Positions 41,150-52,850 of a stretch of DNA of 64,000 bases are shown here, one piece after another. The stretch covers positions 434,001-498,000 of the forward strand of contig JAHBBC010000019.1 of assembly GCA_019915015.1 (NCBI GenBank), written 5' to 3'. How positions within the stretch are numbered: the first letter of the stretch is position 1; each line of letters starts with the position of its first letter. The position numbers were made by a program, and so were the translations under genes. The notes beneath the pieces were generated by a model, which saw only the letters and a list, made by a program, of their open reading frames with translations, did not search any database and was not told the DNA's origin. Source of the stretch: Auriscalpium vulgare. Its lineage: Eukaryota; Basidiomycota; Agaricomycetes; Russulales; Auriscalpiaceae.

Positions 41150-44100
41150 CAAGCATAGTTAATAATGTTATGGTGAGTATATGATGTATTTGAAAATGTG
41201 ACTATAAATACCAGCAACAAAGTAAAGATGCCTTGGGAATGCAAAATTCTCAGTCTTCCCTCAATTATTTGTTCAGTTGTACATGAGGAAACAAAGAGGG
41301 AGCTATGGTTTATATATACTTACAAGTGATGTCTATTCATTTGGAGTTCAACAATTTTAGAGTTTGTTAATTGCAGAAGGAGTGGTGAAGGAAAGCATTT
41401 GTAGCAAACATGTGGCTTATAAGGATGGATGATATACTGACCTAAATCTACATGAACAATGATCTGAGGTCAAATTTACTACATATGGCGTTAGTTCAGA
41501 AGCCAATAGAGCAGTCAATATTGAATTGTTAATGTATATGGCACCCAGGCCATGAACAAACACAAGCAACAATATTGAATCTTTAATCTATGCTACACTC
41601 GAAAGTAATCAAACCCTAAGCCTACTGAGGCGAGCCACTTCTTGAATTCACATAATACCACCAGGACAGATTTTTAATTCAAAGCACAGCGAAATGCACT
41701 CAGCCCCATTTAAATTTACATCAAACCACCAGGCTAGAATTTCAGTTCAGATCACACCGGAATGCACTCAGCCCCTGTTTAAATTCACATCGCACCACCG
41801 GGCTGGATTTTTAATTCAGATCACACCAAAATGCACTCAGCCCCTGTTTTAATTCACATCATGCCACCGGGCTGAATATTTAATTCAAAGCACAACAAAA
41901 TGCACTCAGCCATGTTGATATTCATATCAGACGAGTAGGGTGGATTTTTAATTCAGATCATACCAAAATGCACTCAGCCCCTGTTTTAATTCACATCATG
42001 CCACCGGGCTGAATATTTAATTCAAAGCACAACAAAATGCACTCAGCCATGTTGATATTCATATCAGACGACCAGGGTGGATTTTGATTCAGATCACACC
42101 AAAATGCACTCAGCCCCTGTTTTAATTCACATAATCCCACTGGGCTGAATATTTAATTCAAAGCACAACAAAATGCACTCAGCCATGTTGATATTCATAT
42201 CAGACGAGTAGGGTGGATTTTTAATTCAGATCATACCAAAATACGCTCAGCCCCTGTTTTAATTCACATCATGCCAATGGGCTGAATATTTAATTCAAAG
42301 CACAACAAAATGCACAAAGCCCCTATTTTCATTCACATCATGCCACTGGGCTGAATATTTCATTCAAAGCACATCAAAATGCACTCAGCCCCATTTTAAT
42401 TTACATCAAACCACCAGGCTGGATTTGGATCACACCGGAATACACCCAGCCCCTGTTTAATTCACATCACACCACCGGGCTGGATTTTTAATTCAGATCA
42501 CACCAAAATGCACTCAGCCCCTGTTTTAATTCACATAATCCCACTGGGCTGAATATTTAATTCAAAGCACAACAAAATGCACTCAGCCATGTTGATATTC
42601 ATATCAGACAAGTAGGGTGGATTTTTAATTCAGATCATACCAAAATGCACTCAGCCCCTGTTTTAATTCACATCATGCCACCGGGCTAGATATTTAATTC
42701 AAAGCACAACAAAATGCACTCAGCCATGTTGATATTCATATCAGACGACCAGGGTGGATTTTTGATTCAGATCACACCAAAATGCACTCAGCCCCTTTTT
42801 TAATTCACATCATGCCACCAGGCTGAATATTTAATTCAGATCACACCAAAATGCACTCAGCCCCTGTTTTAATTCACATCATGCCACCGGGCTGAATATT
42901 TAATTCAAAGCACAACAAAATGCACTCAGCCATGTTGATATTCATATCAGACGACCAGGGTGGATTTTTAATTCAGATCATACCAAAATGCACTCAGCCA
43001 TGTTGATATTCATATCAGACGACCAGGGTGGATTTTGATTCAGATCACACCAAAATGCACTCAGCCCCTGTTTTAATTCACATAATCCCACTGGGCTGAA
43101 TATTTAATTCAAAGCACAACAAAATGCACTCAGCCATGTTGATATTCATATCAGACAAGTAGGGTGGATTTTTAATTCAGATCATACCAAAATGCACTCA
43201 GCCCCTGTTTTAATTCACATCATGCCACCGGGCTAGATATTTAATTCAAAGCACAACAAAATGCACTCAGCCATGTTGATATTCATATCAGACGACCAGG
43301 GTGGATTTTTGATTCAGATCACACCAAAATGCACTCAGCCCCTTTTTTAATTCACATCATGCCACCAGGCTGAATATTGAATTCAGATCATACCAAAATG
43401 CACTCAGCCCCTGTTTTAATTCACATCATGCCACCGGGCTAGATATTTAATTCAAAGCACAACAAAATGCACTCAGCCATGTTGATATTCATATCAGACG
43501 ACCAGGGTGGATTTTTGATTCAGATCACACCAAAATGCACTCAGCCCCTTTTTTAATTCACATCATGCCACCAGGCTGAATATTTAATTCAAAGCATAAC
43601 AAAATGCACAAAGCCCCTGTTTTCATTCACATCATGCCACTGGGCTGATCAAAGCACACCAAAATGCACTCAGCCCCATTGAAATTTACATCAAACCACC
43701 AGGCTGGATTTTCAGTTCAGATCCCACCAGAATGCACCCAGCCCCTGTTTAAATTCACATCAAACCACCGGGCTGGATTTTTAATTCAGATCACACCAAA
43801 ATACGCTCAGCCCCTGTTTTAATTCACATCATGCCAATGGGCTGAATATTTAATTCAAAGCACAACAAAATGCACAAAGCCCCTATTTTCATTCACATCA
43901 TGCCACTGGGCTGAATATTTCATTCAAAGCACATCAAAATGCACTCAGCCCCATTTTAATTTACATCAAACCACCAGGCTGGATTCGGATCACACCGGAA
44001 TACACCCAGCCCCTGTTTAATTCACATCACACCACCGGGCTGGATTTTTAATTCAGATCACACCAAAATGCACTCAGCCCCTGTTTTAATTCACATCATG

Positions 44101-45880
44101 CCACCAGGCTGAATATTTAATTCAGATCACACCAAAATGCACTCAGCCCCTGTTTTAATTCACATCATGCCACCGGGCTGAATATTTAATTCAAAGCACA
44201 ACAAAATGCACTCAGCCATGTTGATATTCATATCAGACGACCAGGGTGGATTTTGATTCAGATCACACCAAAATGCACTCAGCCCCTGTTTCAATTCACA
44301 TAATCCCACTGGGCTGAATATTTAATTCAAAGCACAACAAAATGCACTCAGCCATGTTGATATTCATATCAGACGAGTAGGGTGGATTTTTAATTCAGAT
44401 CATACCAAAATGCACTCAGCCCCTGTTTTAATTCACATCATGCCACCGGGCTGAATATTTAATTCAAAGCACAACAAAATGCACTCAGCCATGTTGATAT
44501 TCATATCAGACGAGTAGGGTGGATTTTTAATTCAGATCATACCAAAATGCACTCAGCCCCTGTTTTAATTCACATCATGCCACCGGGCTAGATATTTAAT
44601 TCAAAGCACAACAAAATGCACTCAGCCATGTTGATATTCATATCAGACGACCAGGGTGGATTTTTGATTCAGATCACACCAAAATGCACTCAGCCCCTTT
44701 TTTAATTCACATCATGCCACCAGGCTGAATATTGAATTCAGATCACACCAAAATGCACTCAGCCCCTGTTTTAATTCACATCATGCCACCGGGCTAGATA
44801 TTTAATTCAAAGCACAACAAATGCACTCAGCCCTCTTGATATTCATATCACACCAAACCAGAATGCACTCAGCCCCTGTTTTAATTAATATCACACCACC
44901 GGGCTGAATATTTCATTCAGATCACACTGAAATGCACTCAGCCCTGTTTAAATTCACATCAGATGACCAGGGTGGATTTTTAATTCAGCTCACATAGAAA
45001 TGCACTCAGCCCTGTTGAAATCTGCATCACACCACTTGGATGGATTTTTAATTGAGATCACAAAAAAATGCACTCAGCCTTGTATAAATTCACATCATGC
45101 CACACCAGAATGCTCTCAGCCCCTGTATTAATTCACATTATGCCACCAGGCTGGATATTTAATTTGGATCACACCTAAATGCACTCAGCTCCTGTTTTAA
45201 TCTATATCACACCACCAGGCTGGATTCTTAATCCATATCACCAAAATGCTCCCAGCTCCTATTTTGTGTTATATCATACCACATTGCTGATTTTTAATTT
45301 TGGTTATACCAAAATGCACTCAGCCTCTGTTTGGATTTATATTAATTTATATCACACCGCAAGGTTGAATATTTGTTTCAGATCACCCTTCAGCCCCTGT
45401 TTGGATTCATATCATACAACAAGGTTCAATGTTTGATTCATATGCCACTAAAATGTTCTCAGTCTCAGCGCCTTCCTAGATTTATATTGACTATCTATGT
45501 TGACTATTCAATCAAATTCAAACCGGACTACACTTGGCCCCTGTTTCAATATATATTGCACCAGAGCCTCAATCTTTAATTTATATTGTCAGCCCCGCAG
45601 AGAGCAGAGGTGACAATACTGAATTCTTAATTCAAAAGCATAGTCTCAATTTCATAAAGCAACACCTCACAGTGTGCTCATCCAAATATCATGAAAGCAA
45701 GAGATTATGTGACAAGGAATGCACAATCTTGCAACTAATGTTGATATGTTCACAATGTCATCACAATAATTTCAATGATTAAAACAGCAAGCGATCTTTT
45801 TAGTATTTAAAAAACATGAAGATAACAGCCTGAACATCATAAACTAACTCCTCACGATCTGCTCATTCAAATTTCATGAA
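41150..45880. repeat. AT-rich satellite block with dimeric higher-order units
   Basis: Base composition changes abruptly to AT-rich. From about 41650 to 45450, roughly 55 monomers of 68-69 bp occur in tandem. Two monomer types share AAAATGCACTCAGCC and TTAATTCA: type 1 reads CCCTGTTTTAATTCACATC then GCCACCGGGCTGA, and type 2 reads ATGTTGATATTCATATCAGA then CGACCAGGGTGGA. They often alternate, forming dimers of about 137 bp, and larger blocks of several monomers are duplicated almost exactly. The edges (41150-41650 and 45450-45880) are AT-rich but not clearly repetitive. No genes are present. Confidence 0.9.
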
Positions 45881-48648
45881 ACAACCACCATTCGAAAGCT
45901 GTTCCTCGTACCTTCCCAACGGTACAAAGCAATCGCAAATCCAACTCGTTTCCACGAAGATATAAGAGTAAAACTGTCGACCGGAAAAACTCGGGTGTGT
46001 GCCCGGGTGAAACCGTAAACTGTACTTTACTTCGGACTCCGACGGCATATTTTTCTGCTCGAAAGAACTGATTCCAAATATGGAATCAGAACCGTGTAGC
46101 AAGGCGTACGTGTCCTGGATCCATTTGGGTTGCTCGACTGCCATGATGTTGCCGCCGGTGTCGTCCGTGGTGACGTCAGCTGGCTTGATGGTTGCGGGAG
46201 CTGGAACGACGGAGGTGACGGTAGCTGGGACAGCGGCGCCGGCGAGAGCAGCCTCGGCGGTGCTTGCTGCAGCTGGGACGGCGTCGCTGGAGGGAGCAGC
46301 CTCGGCGGCGTTGGCGGCAGCTGGCTTGGCGGTGCTGACGTCAGCGGGCTCGGCGCTGGCTGGGACGGCGGGAGCTGGGTCGGCGGCGGTGCTGGCGGGA
46401 GCTGGGACGGCGGCGGTGCTGGCGGTAGCTGGGACAGCAGCGCCGGCGGGAGGAGCCTCGGCGGTGCTTGCTGCAGCTGGGACGGCGTCGCTGGCGGGAG
46501 CAGGCTCGGCGGCGTTGGCGGCAGCTGGCTTGGCGGTGCTGACGTCAGCGGGCTCGGCGCTGGCTGGGACGGCGGGAGCTGGGTCGGCGGCGGTGCTGGC
46601 GGGGGCTGGGACGGCGGCGGTGCTGGCGGTAGCTGGGACAGCAGCGCCGGCGGGAGGAGCCTCGGCGGTGCTTGCTGCAGCTGGGACGGCGTCGCTGGCG
46701 GGAGCAGGCTCGGCGGCGTTGGCGGCAGCTGGCTTGGCGGTGCTGACGTCAGCGGGCTCGGCGCTGGCTGGGACGGCGGGAGCTGGGTCGGCGGCGGTGC
46801 TGGCGGGAGCTGGGACGGCGGCGGTGCTGGCGGTAGCTGGGACAGCAGCGCCGGTGGGAGGAGCCTCGGCGGTGCTTGCTGCAGCTGGGACGGCGGCGTT
46901 GGCGGGAGCAGGCTCGGGAACGGTGTCGAGGCTGGTGGGCTCGTCGTCTTCTTCGTCGTCCTCAATCTCCATGCGGATAGCTTCATCCAGTTCATCATCA
47001 GCCACCGAGGGCATCCTGCAATACAACAGGTCAGCTAGGCAGGTAAACCACAACGTGCAGGACTTACGTTCCGGCCTTACGAGGCCGCAGGCTCGCCTTC
47101 CGCTCCTGGGACACCTCCACCTGTTTCCTCGCCCTAGCCTGCTTTGGCGGCGCGTTGTCCTGGGCGGGTGCGAAGCCATTGACCAGGCGGCTTCCAGCGT
47201 TGAGCAGGTCAAGCGCCTTGATCTGCGCGAGGTTCCACGCGACACGCGCTTCGCGATCCCGCTCGTATTGCGTGCCTTTCTTGCGCGGCGGTGTGTTCTC
47301 CTCGCGCGGCGGTGTGTTCTCCTCGTGCGGCGGCGTGTTATCCTCGCACGGCGGTATGTTCTCCTTTCCGCCGCGGGAAGGCGGCTCTACGGCAGTCTGC
47401 GCTGGCTTTGAGGCAGGTTGCGGAGCGGGCTTTGGTCCCAACGGAGGCGCGGGCGTCTGCGTGGCGCCGTTGGCGATGTTGGCGGTGGAGAGAACCACCC
47501 CAGCGCTCTCTTCGGTCGGTGCAGAAGTACCTGGGAGGGCACGGGCTTGACAGACGTCGGGGGCTGCATGAAGAACTTCGTTAGTTATCTCCGTGCATTT
47601 CGACAGCTCAGAGCACGTACGAAAGAGTTTCTGGAGGTACCCCACAAAGGGCTTCTCCACGTTCGCTTTGTAGCCAGGGTACGAGTCGCTGAATGTGCCA
47701 CCCTCGCCGGTAGGATCGTGGAAAGAGTGAACACTGGAAGACGGTGGGTGAACACGAGAAGACGACGCGAGGAGGGTAGACGCACGAATAAGACCGGAGT
47801 ATGCCGCCTTCGGCTGGCACCGGGCCGCCGAAAAGAATCGTGGCTGTCCAGCCTGTCTGGCGCAGGATTTGCCTCACCGCCGTCAGCGCAGTGCGCGGGA
47901 GCATTTCGATGGCCCTGCGGTATGCTCAGGTGAGTGCCGAGTATGTACTGGTTTCACTCAAGGCAACTCACGCTTGATAATCTTGCAGCCGCGCGGTCGT
48001 CGGATCTTTCTCCACAGGCTCGCCGACACCTTTCTCAAATGCGCGCGCGACTTCTGCACGGACCTCTTCGGACTCCTTTTCAAGCTCTTCGCGGCAGCGC
48101 TGGTTGCGAAAGGCCATTGCATCCTTTTCCGTCACGCCCGGCGTCGTCTCTTTGTACTCCTTCCACGCCGGCTCGACGATGGGTTGCAGCTTCGACGTCC
48201 AGTAGAGCGTCTGGTACGTTTGATATGGCGCGAGGCGGCGCGATCCTTTCCCGGTGAGGTCGAGGACCTTCTTCCCGCCATGCTTACCTCCGCCTCCCGT
48301 CGGTCGACTCTTATTGTTGTACCATTGCTTCAGCCGCTGTGTATTAGTCAGCATGACGACCTGACGATGCGTAGGCGTGACACGCACCGTACGGACGACA
48401 ACGCCGGGCTCCCCGGACGCCTTGATATTCCAGTCCGGAGAGTCAGTCTCGGGCCATCCAGCAAGCCAATCGGCGAAGATAACCGGCCAGAATTCGACGG
48501 TATTTCCCTGCGCCTGATGCTCGCGGAACGCGGGCAAGTGGGCCATCAAGAAGGCAAGCTGCTCAGGTGTCGTCCAGTTTTTTTCATTGACTGTTTCCGA
48601 TGGCGAGGGCGAGCGGGCGCGAGCGGGAGTCTTTTTGGCACGAGGCAT
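45863..48648 (-). pseudogene. N-terminal part of the split conserved gene, with minisatellite and frame break
   Basis: Starts at ATG 48648 (PRAKKTPARARSPSPSE). Exon 1 carries WTTPEQLAFLMAHLPAFREHQ and QRLKQWYNNKSR, a DNA-binding-like basic helical region. The next exon has AVRQILRQTGWTATILFGGP, then a frame shift near 47850 before SDSYPGYKANVEKPFVGYLQKLF. A Pro/Glu-rich region follows (repeated EENTPPR). The last exon has acidic residues and three near-identical 68-aa Ala/Pro/Ser repeats (204 bp each, 46240-46900). Homology ends at PKWIQDTYALLHG near 46080; the remaining open frame to 45863 is unrelated sequence. The Trp-rich C-terminus sits at 40498-41113 beyond the satellite. Function unknown. 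Confidence 0.6.
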
Positions 48649-48964
48649 GGCTGCGAGGGCGACAGGAGAGCGGGGGCAAGTCGCGCGGGTACGAAGTTCA
48701 CTACACCCCAATATCCTTATCACCAGCTGACCACTGAACGATCTGCACAGAAGTCATGTCCATACGACGCGGCCGCTCTGATCCCGCCACGTCGCCATAC
48801 GGAAGTCCGCCGAGCCCTCAAATTATCTAACTGGAGGATCCCGAAGCCCCGCTGGTATAAGAGACGGGCGCCCGCCGCTCTGGTGAGCTCGGCGCCTTGT
48901 TCTTTCCCCCCATCGCCCAACTCACTGTCTTTGTCCGCCTCCAGTTCCCCCAGCCCCGTCTGCA

Positions 48965-50637
48965 ATGTCTCAAGGTAAACGCGCCGCTATCTGGATGGCG
49001 ATGGCGAACTAACGGCCCTGCGACATAGCTACCCCCAACCCGACTCCCCCTGGCGGCCCTCCCGGCCTCACTCCCACCGAATTTCCCTCACGCGGCGGCA
49101 AGAGTCGCCGGTATGCTTTCTATGCGGTTGTCATCGGCGCCCAAGTCGGTGTTTTCAGAGAATGGTGAGTCGTTCGTCGGCGGTGGCGTGCGTATGTGTT
49201 GACCGTGCGCCTCAGGTTAATCGCAGCGCCTCTCGTGGTCGGCTTCCCCAACGCTCAGTACAGTGGCTTCCACCACTTCAACGACGCAGCCTCTGTGTAC
49301 ATGGCTGCTATGGCCGGGCTCGCCAACCCTCCCCCCGAGCATCCCCAGTCGCTTGTGTCGTATCTCACGCCGAACGCCGCCGTGCCGGACGAGGATCCTG
49401 TGCCTCCCGAGGACCACGTTGCCCCTGCCGCTCCTCCGGCTTCCCCGACTCCTTCCCACGCCGCTCCTCATGGCGCTGGGGCTTCTATTCAGTCGGCAGC
49501 CGCTGCTCCTGTGACGACCCCGCTTGTCGCTCCTCTGACCGCCCTGCCCGTCGCTGCCCCAACCATCCCCTCTGTTGCTCCTCTGGCCGCCTCGCCTGCC
49601 TATGCCTCCAGCGCGCGCGCAAGTGGCACTCGTCCCAGTCCCCTCGCACTCGCCAGCACCGATGCTGACCTCGAGCAGCTCGAGGCCGTCATGCATTCGC
49701 TCAACGTTCGCGACATGATGGACTTCTTGGATGGGCGCCGTGTCCCCGGCACCAACGCTCAGTCCGAGGAGCCTGCGGCTGTGCTGACGGTCTCGGTGTC
49801 CTCGAACCCCAACCCTCGCCCCGGAGAAGATCGATACCGCGTCCTCGTGCGCACCAACCTCTCTGTGAGCCGCCACAGCATGAGTCACCGTGCCATACTG
49901 AATTCTTTGTAGGACGAGGCGGCGGTCCTCCCTTGCCCCTCTGACGATGAGGCCGAAGACAACGCCAGGGGAGCATTTTCCACCGCTCCTTCGTCCCCTG
50001 CGCAGCCGGAGCGTCGCGACCGCTCGGTGTCACCCTCGCCCCGCGGTGGCACTGACGCCTCCATCGTTGACGTCTCGCCATCTCCCTCCCTTTCCTCGGT
50101 GACGATGTCGAGCATAGCTCCTGCCGCGCAGCTCGACGACATTGTCGTGTTGGACCGGGCGATCACCCAGTTGGACCCGTCGCTCCGCGCTTGCCGCCGT
50201 CGCTGCCCATGCGCCAACTGCCGGCGCCGCCAGCAGTTTGATGAAGCGGTGGAGGCGGCCGCTACGCCTTCCATCTTGCCTGCCGCTCCCGTCCCTGGCC
50301 CCAGCAACATCATCCCGCGGTTTCCCCTCGTTGACCACGTCCTCTTGCCGGCTCCCGTCCTCCCGCCGGCTCCCGTCCACCCGCCGGCTCCCGTCCTCCC
50401 GCCGGCTCCCGTCCGCGCAGACGGCGACGATTGGTACGCTGTGGTCCGTGGCCATGTGCACGGTGTCTTCCGTGGCCCTCTGTGCGTGCATCTATTTCCC
50501 ATGCCTGTCATCAGCTGATTTTGTTTGACAGGCTTCAAGTCCGCGCGTTCGTTGTCGGCTTCGATGGCGCGTTCTTCCGAGGGTTCCAGACACGATCCGC
50601 CGCCTTGGCGTGGTTCATTGAACACGATAGCGACTGA
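48965..50637 (+). CDS. Protein with two RNase H1 N-terminal (viroplasmin-like) domains
   Basis: Five exons (48965-48974, 49029-49164, 49216-49864, 49913-50481, 50532-50637) give 489 aa. Domain 1 (about residues 30-75) reads FYAVVIGAQVGVFREW then VGFPNAQYSGFHHFNDA. Domain 2 at the C-terminus reads WYAVVRGHVHGVFRG then AFVVGFDGAFFRGFQTRSAALAWF. Both match the small fold that binds RNA/DNA hybrids in RNase H1. No RNase H catalytic domain is present. The linker is Pro/Ala/Ser-rich with a cysteine cluster (CRRRCPCANCRRR) and PAPV repeats. It is divergent from the split gene, 316 bp away, and probably shares a promoter region with it. It is likely cargo of element B. Confidence 0.78.
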
Positions 50638-51614
50638 TGCCCCGGTTGGCCCGGTGACGCCCGCACAATTTCTTCAGCTCCAATCATCCCCGCCTCGCCA
50701 TCTCCCTTTCTTGACGCCGTGCGGCGACCTCGTCATCCTGTCCGTGTAATTATTTATTTTCTGTGCGCTCTGCTCCCTTTCCTGTTCCTCATGGCTCGCT
50801 TTCATGTTTGCTCCCTTATCTATCGTGTTCGCCGACTCATTTACCTTTTACTTATTGCGTCCACACCATGTCTTGATTGTGCCTTGTTGCATGCTGCCGT
50901 CGTCTTGTCCTTTGCTGTCGTTGTGTCATTCGTGTTGCGTCGTTGCGTCTTGTCGATTTGTGTTGCGTAGTCCTCGCGGTTCTGGGGGTGGGCGTCGACT
51001 TTGTGGTGCCGTTGGGTATTGTGGTTGCTGCGTAGGTCCGTAGTGGTCGTAGTCATGTTCATGTTATAGTTGCGTAGACGCAATATACTTAGCCCATGCG
51101 GGCATGTTTGGCTGAAAACAAGGCATCTGCGAGAGACATATGGAATACATGAGGGCAAAACTTGGACATTGAGGGTGGAAGACACTGCCGTAACATGCAT
51201 ACAAGCATGCGCTCAGCAAATTCAACCCCAAAAACATCTCGTTCAGTGTGCATACATTGCAATTCGTCGTAATACGCTACAGAGAAATTATACGCAGCAG
51301 AGGACTGATGCCCCCACATTTTGGACAAGTTTCCGCCAGAGACAGTGAGTGGAGCGACAGGCAAGCGCAAAGGGCCAAGCAGCTTGGGCAAGGAAACCAC
51401 AAAAACATCCTGTGGACCGTGCTCGTAATGACACTCGCCATATCAAACACCAGTAATATTGCACAGAGCAGAAAAACGATGCCCCCACATTCCTACCACG
51501 TTTCTGCTAGAATGCCTCAGGTGAGCAAGTGTAAGACGAGCACAGATGGCTGGGTGGTGCGAGATCTCAGGTGCTGCCGCGTCAAGCCCTGTGACATCTT
51601 TGCGAGCGATACTC
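50638..51614. other. Non-coding stretch with a repeated motif
   Basis: About 1 kb between the RNase H-domain gene and the KDZ accessory gene. A motif GATGCCCCCACATT followed by AC..GTTTC(T/C)GC occurs near 51305 and 51480, each preceded by ACAGAG. No supported gene. The 3' UTR of the upstream gene and the promoter of the downstream gene must lie here. Confidence 0.45.
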
Positions 51615-52419
51615 ATGATGGTTTCCACTCGCAGTTCGACATCTCTCCCTCGCACTTCAAGCCCCGGCTCTCAGTCTTCTTACTACCAAAGGTACGTAGT
51701 TGAAGTGCATTCAGCACAGCACTGACTCACAAATCTCCCTGACACGTACGCAGGAACAAGGCGCAGCGTCAAGCGTATCAGCGCAGCTACGCTGCCGTCG
51801 CCAGAGCGGTCGGGTCCCGCAAGCTATCCAAGGCGGCGCGAGAGAAGAAGAGAGGCGACATGAGTGGTGGTAACGGAAAGTGTCCGCTGGCCGTCGAGCG
51901 GTACGTCTGTGTGCGAGGCTTGCAGCGAGGAGAGGCTGATGCTTGGTCTACAGCCCCAATCCCAACTCGCTCTGCTACACAAACCTTTCGCGCGATCCCG
52001 AGCGTTCGTTTTTCATGAGGGTTGACGAGGAAACTATGGCGGAACAGATCGACCGTCTGGAACACGACGCTTGGTTGAGCCCCAACGAAGACTTCGTGAA
52101 CAGCCACATCGCCCAGCTGCGGAGCCTCTTGGAAGAGCAGCTGGAGCTGGCGCGGGAGCGTCTCAGAGTGCCCATTGATGTTCGGCGTGCGCAAAAGGTA
52201 GCGATTCACGGGTACCGTTGCATCATCGCCGGCTTGCACCAGGAGCTGGAGCTGTACACTGCAAGCGGCGGCAAAATCGACTCTATCAACCCATCGCCAA
52301 AATCCTTGATCTTGAATGGATGCCGGTGAGTACTCATCATCTGCTTGGGGCTCTGCGCTGTGCTGAACGAACGGACCAGGGTCAAGAAGACAGCCTTCCG
52401 TGAGCTGTACGGATTCTGA
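51615..52419 (+). CDS. KDZ-linked accessory protein, element B copy
   Basis: Four exons (51615-51691, 51754-51900, 51954-52325, 52380-52419) give 211 aa. The layout equals the element A copy: a Ser/Thr-rich N-terminus ending SSYYQ, a basic block RQAYQRSYAAVARAVGSRKLSKAAREKKRG, PNPNSLCYTNLSRDPERSFFMRVDEE, coiled-coil IAQLRSLLEEQLELARERLRVPIDV, RCIIAGLHQELELY, then LILNGCR joined to VKKTAFRELYGF. Introns fall at the same places and phases. It lies 430 bp upstream of the transposase on the same strand. Conservation in both elements, with intact frames in each, argues for a required transposition factor. No known domain is recognised. Confidence 0.75.
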
Positions 52420-52850
52420 ATGGCGCTTATCATCGAGCAATCCATGAGGCGGGCCATCCTCATTTTCATGTAGATAACCCTCTCCCCTTGCCCGCCTTTG
52501 TTACAATCCTTCGCTCTTTGCCATTGGTATTCACTGTGCAGTGTAATTGAGTATGCGCCGCGCTACTTCTGGTTCCTACGCCCGCGCTGTGACCTTGCTA
52601 TACCTCCCGCATCGCATATAGTTATGACAGTATGTATAGATTTGTCTTGTATACTTGACACCTCACCGCAGTGCGTGCTGTGGACTGGGGGCTCAAACGC
52701 TCACAGGCAGCCTGCTCCGAGCTCGCGCTCACGTGCTCACAGAACGTGGGAAGTCAACGCGTTAAGCGCGAAAAATACGTAGGCGCATACTAGTCGCTCG
52801 CTGCCCACTTCAGAGTCCAAGGTCCAAGCGTTCAACGGTCAAGCCCATCT

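Noticed and set aside
41650..45450. CRISPR-like array of repeats
   Set aside because: Repeats run head to tail with no unique spacers, the host is a fungus, and monomers diverge gradually. It is a satellite.
41150..45880. Mitochondrial DNA insertion
   Set aside because: AT-rich, but shows no mitochondrial gene, tRNA or rRNA sequence and is dominated by a tandem satellite.
46130..47038. 302-aa Gly/Trp-rich plus-strand frame
   Set aside because: Another shadow of the same minisatellite, with no start context or homology.
46080..47411. 443-aa plus-strand open frame
   Set aside because: Antisense of the Ala/Pro/Ser minisatellite exon. GC-rich triplet repeats keep all frames open; the conserved reading is on minus.
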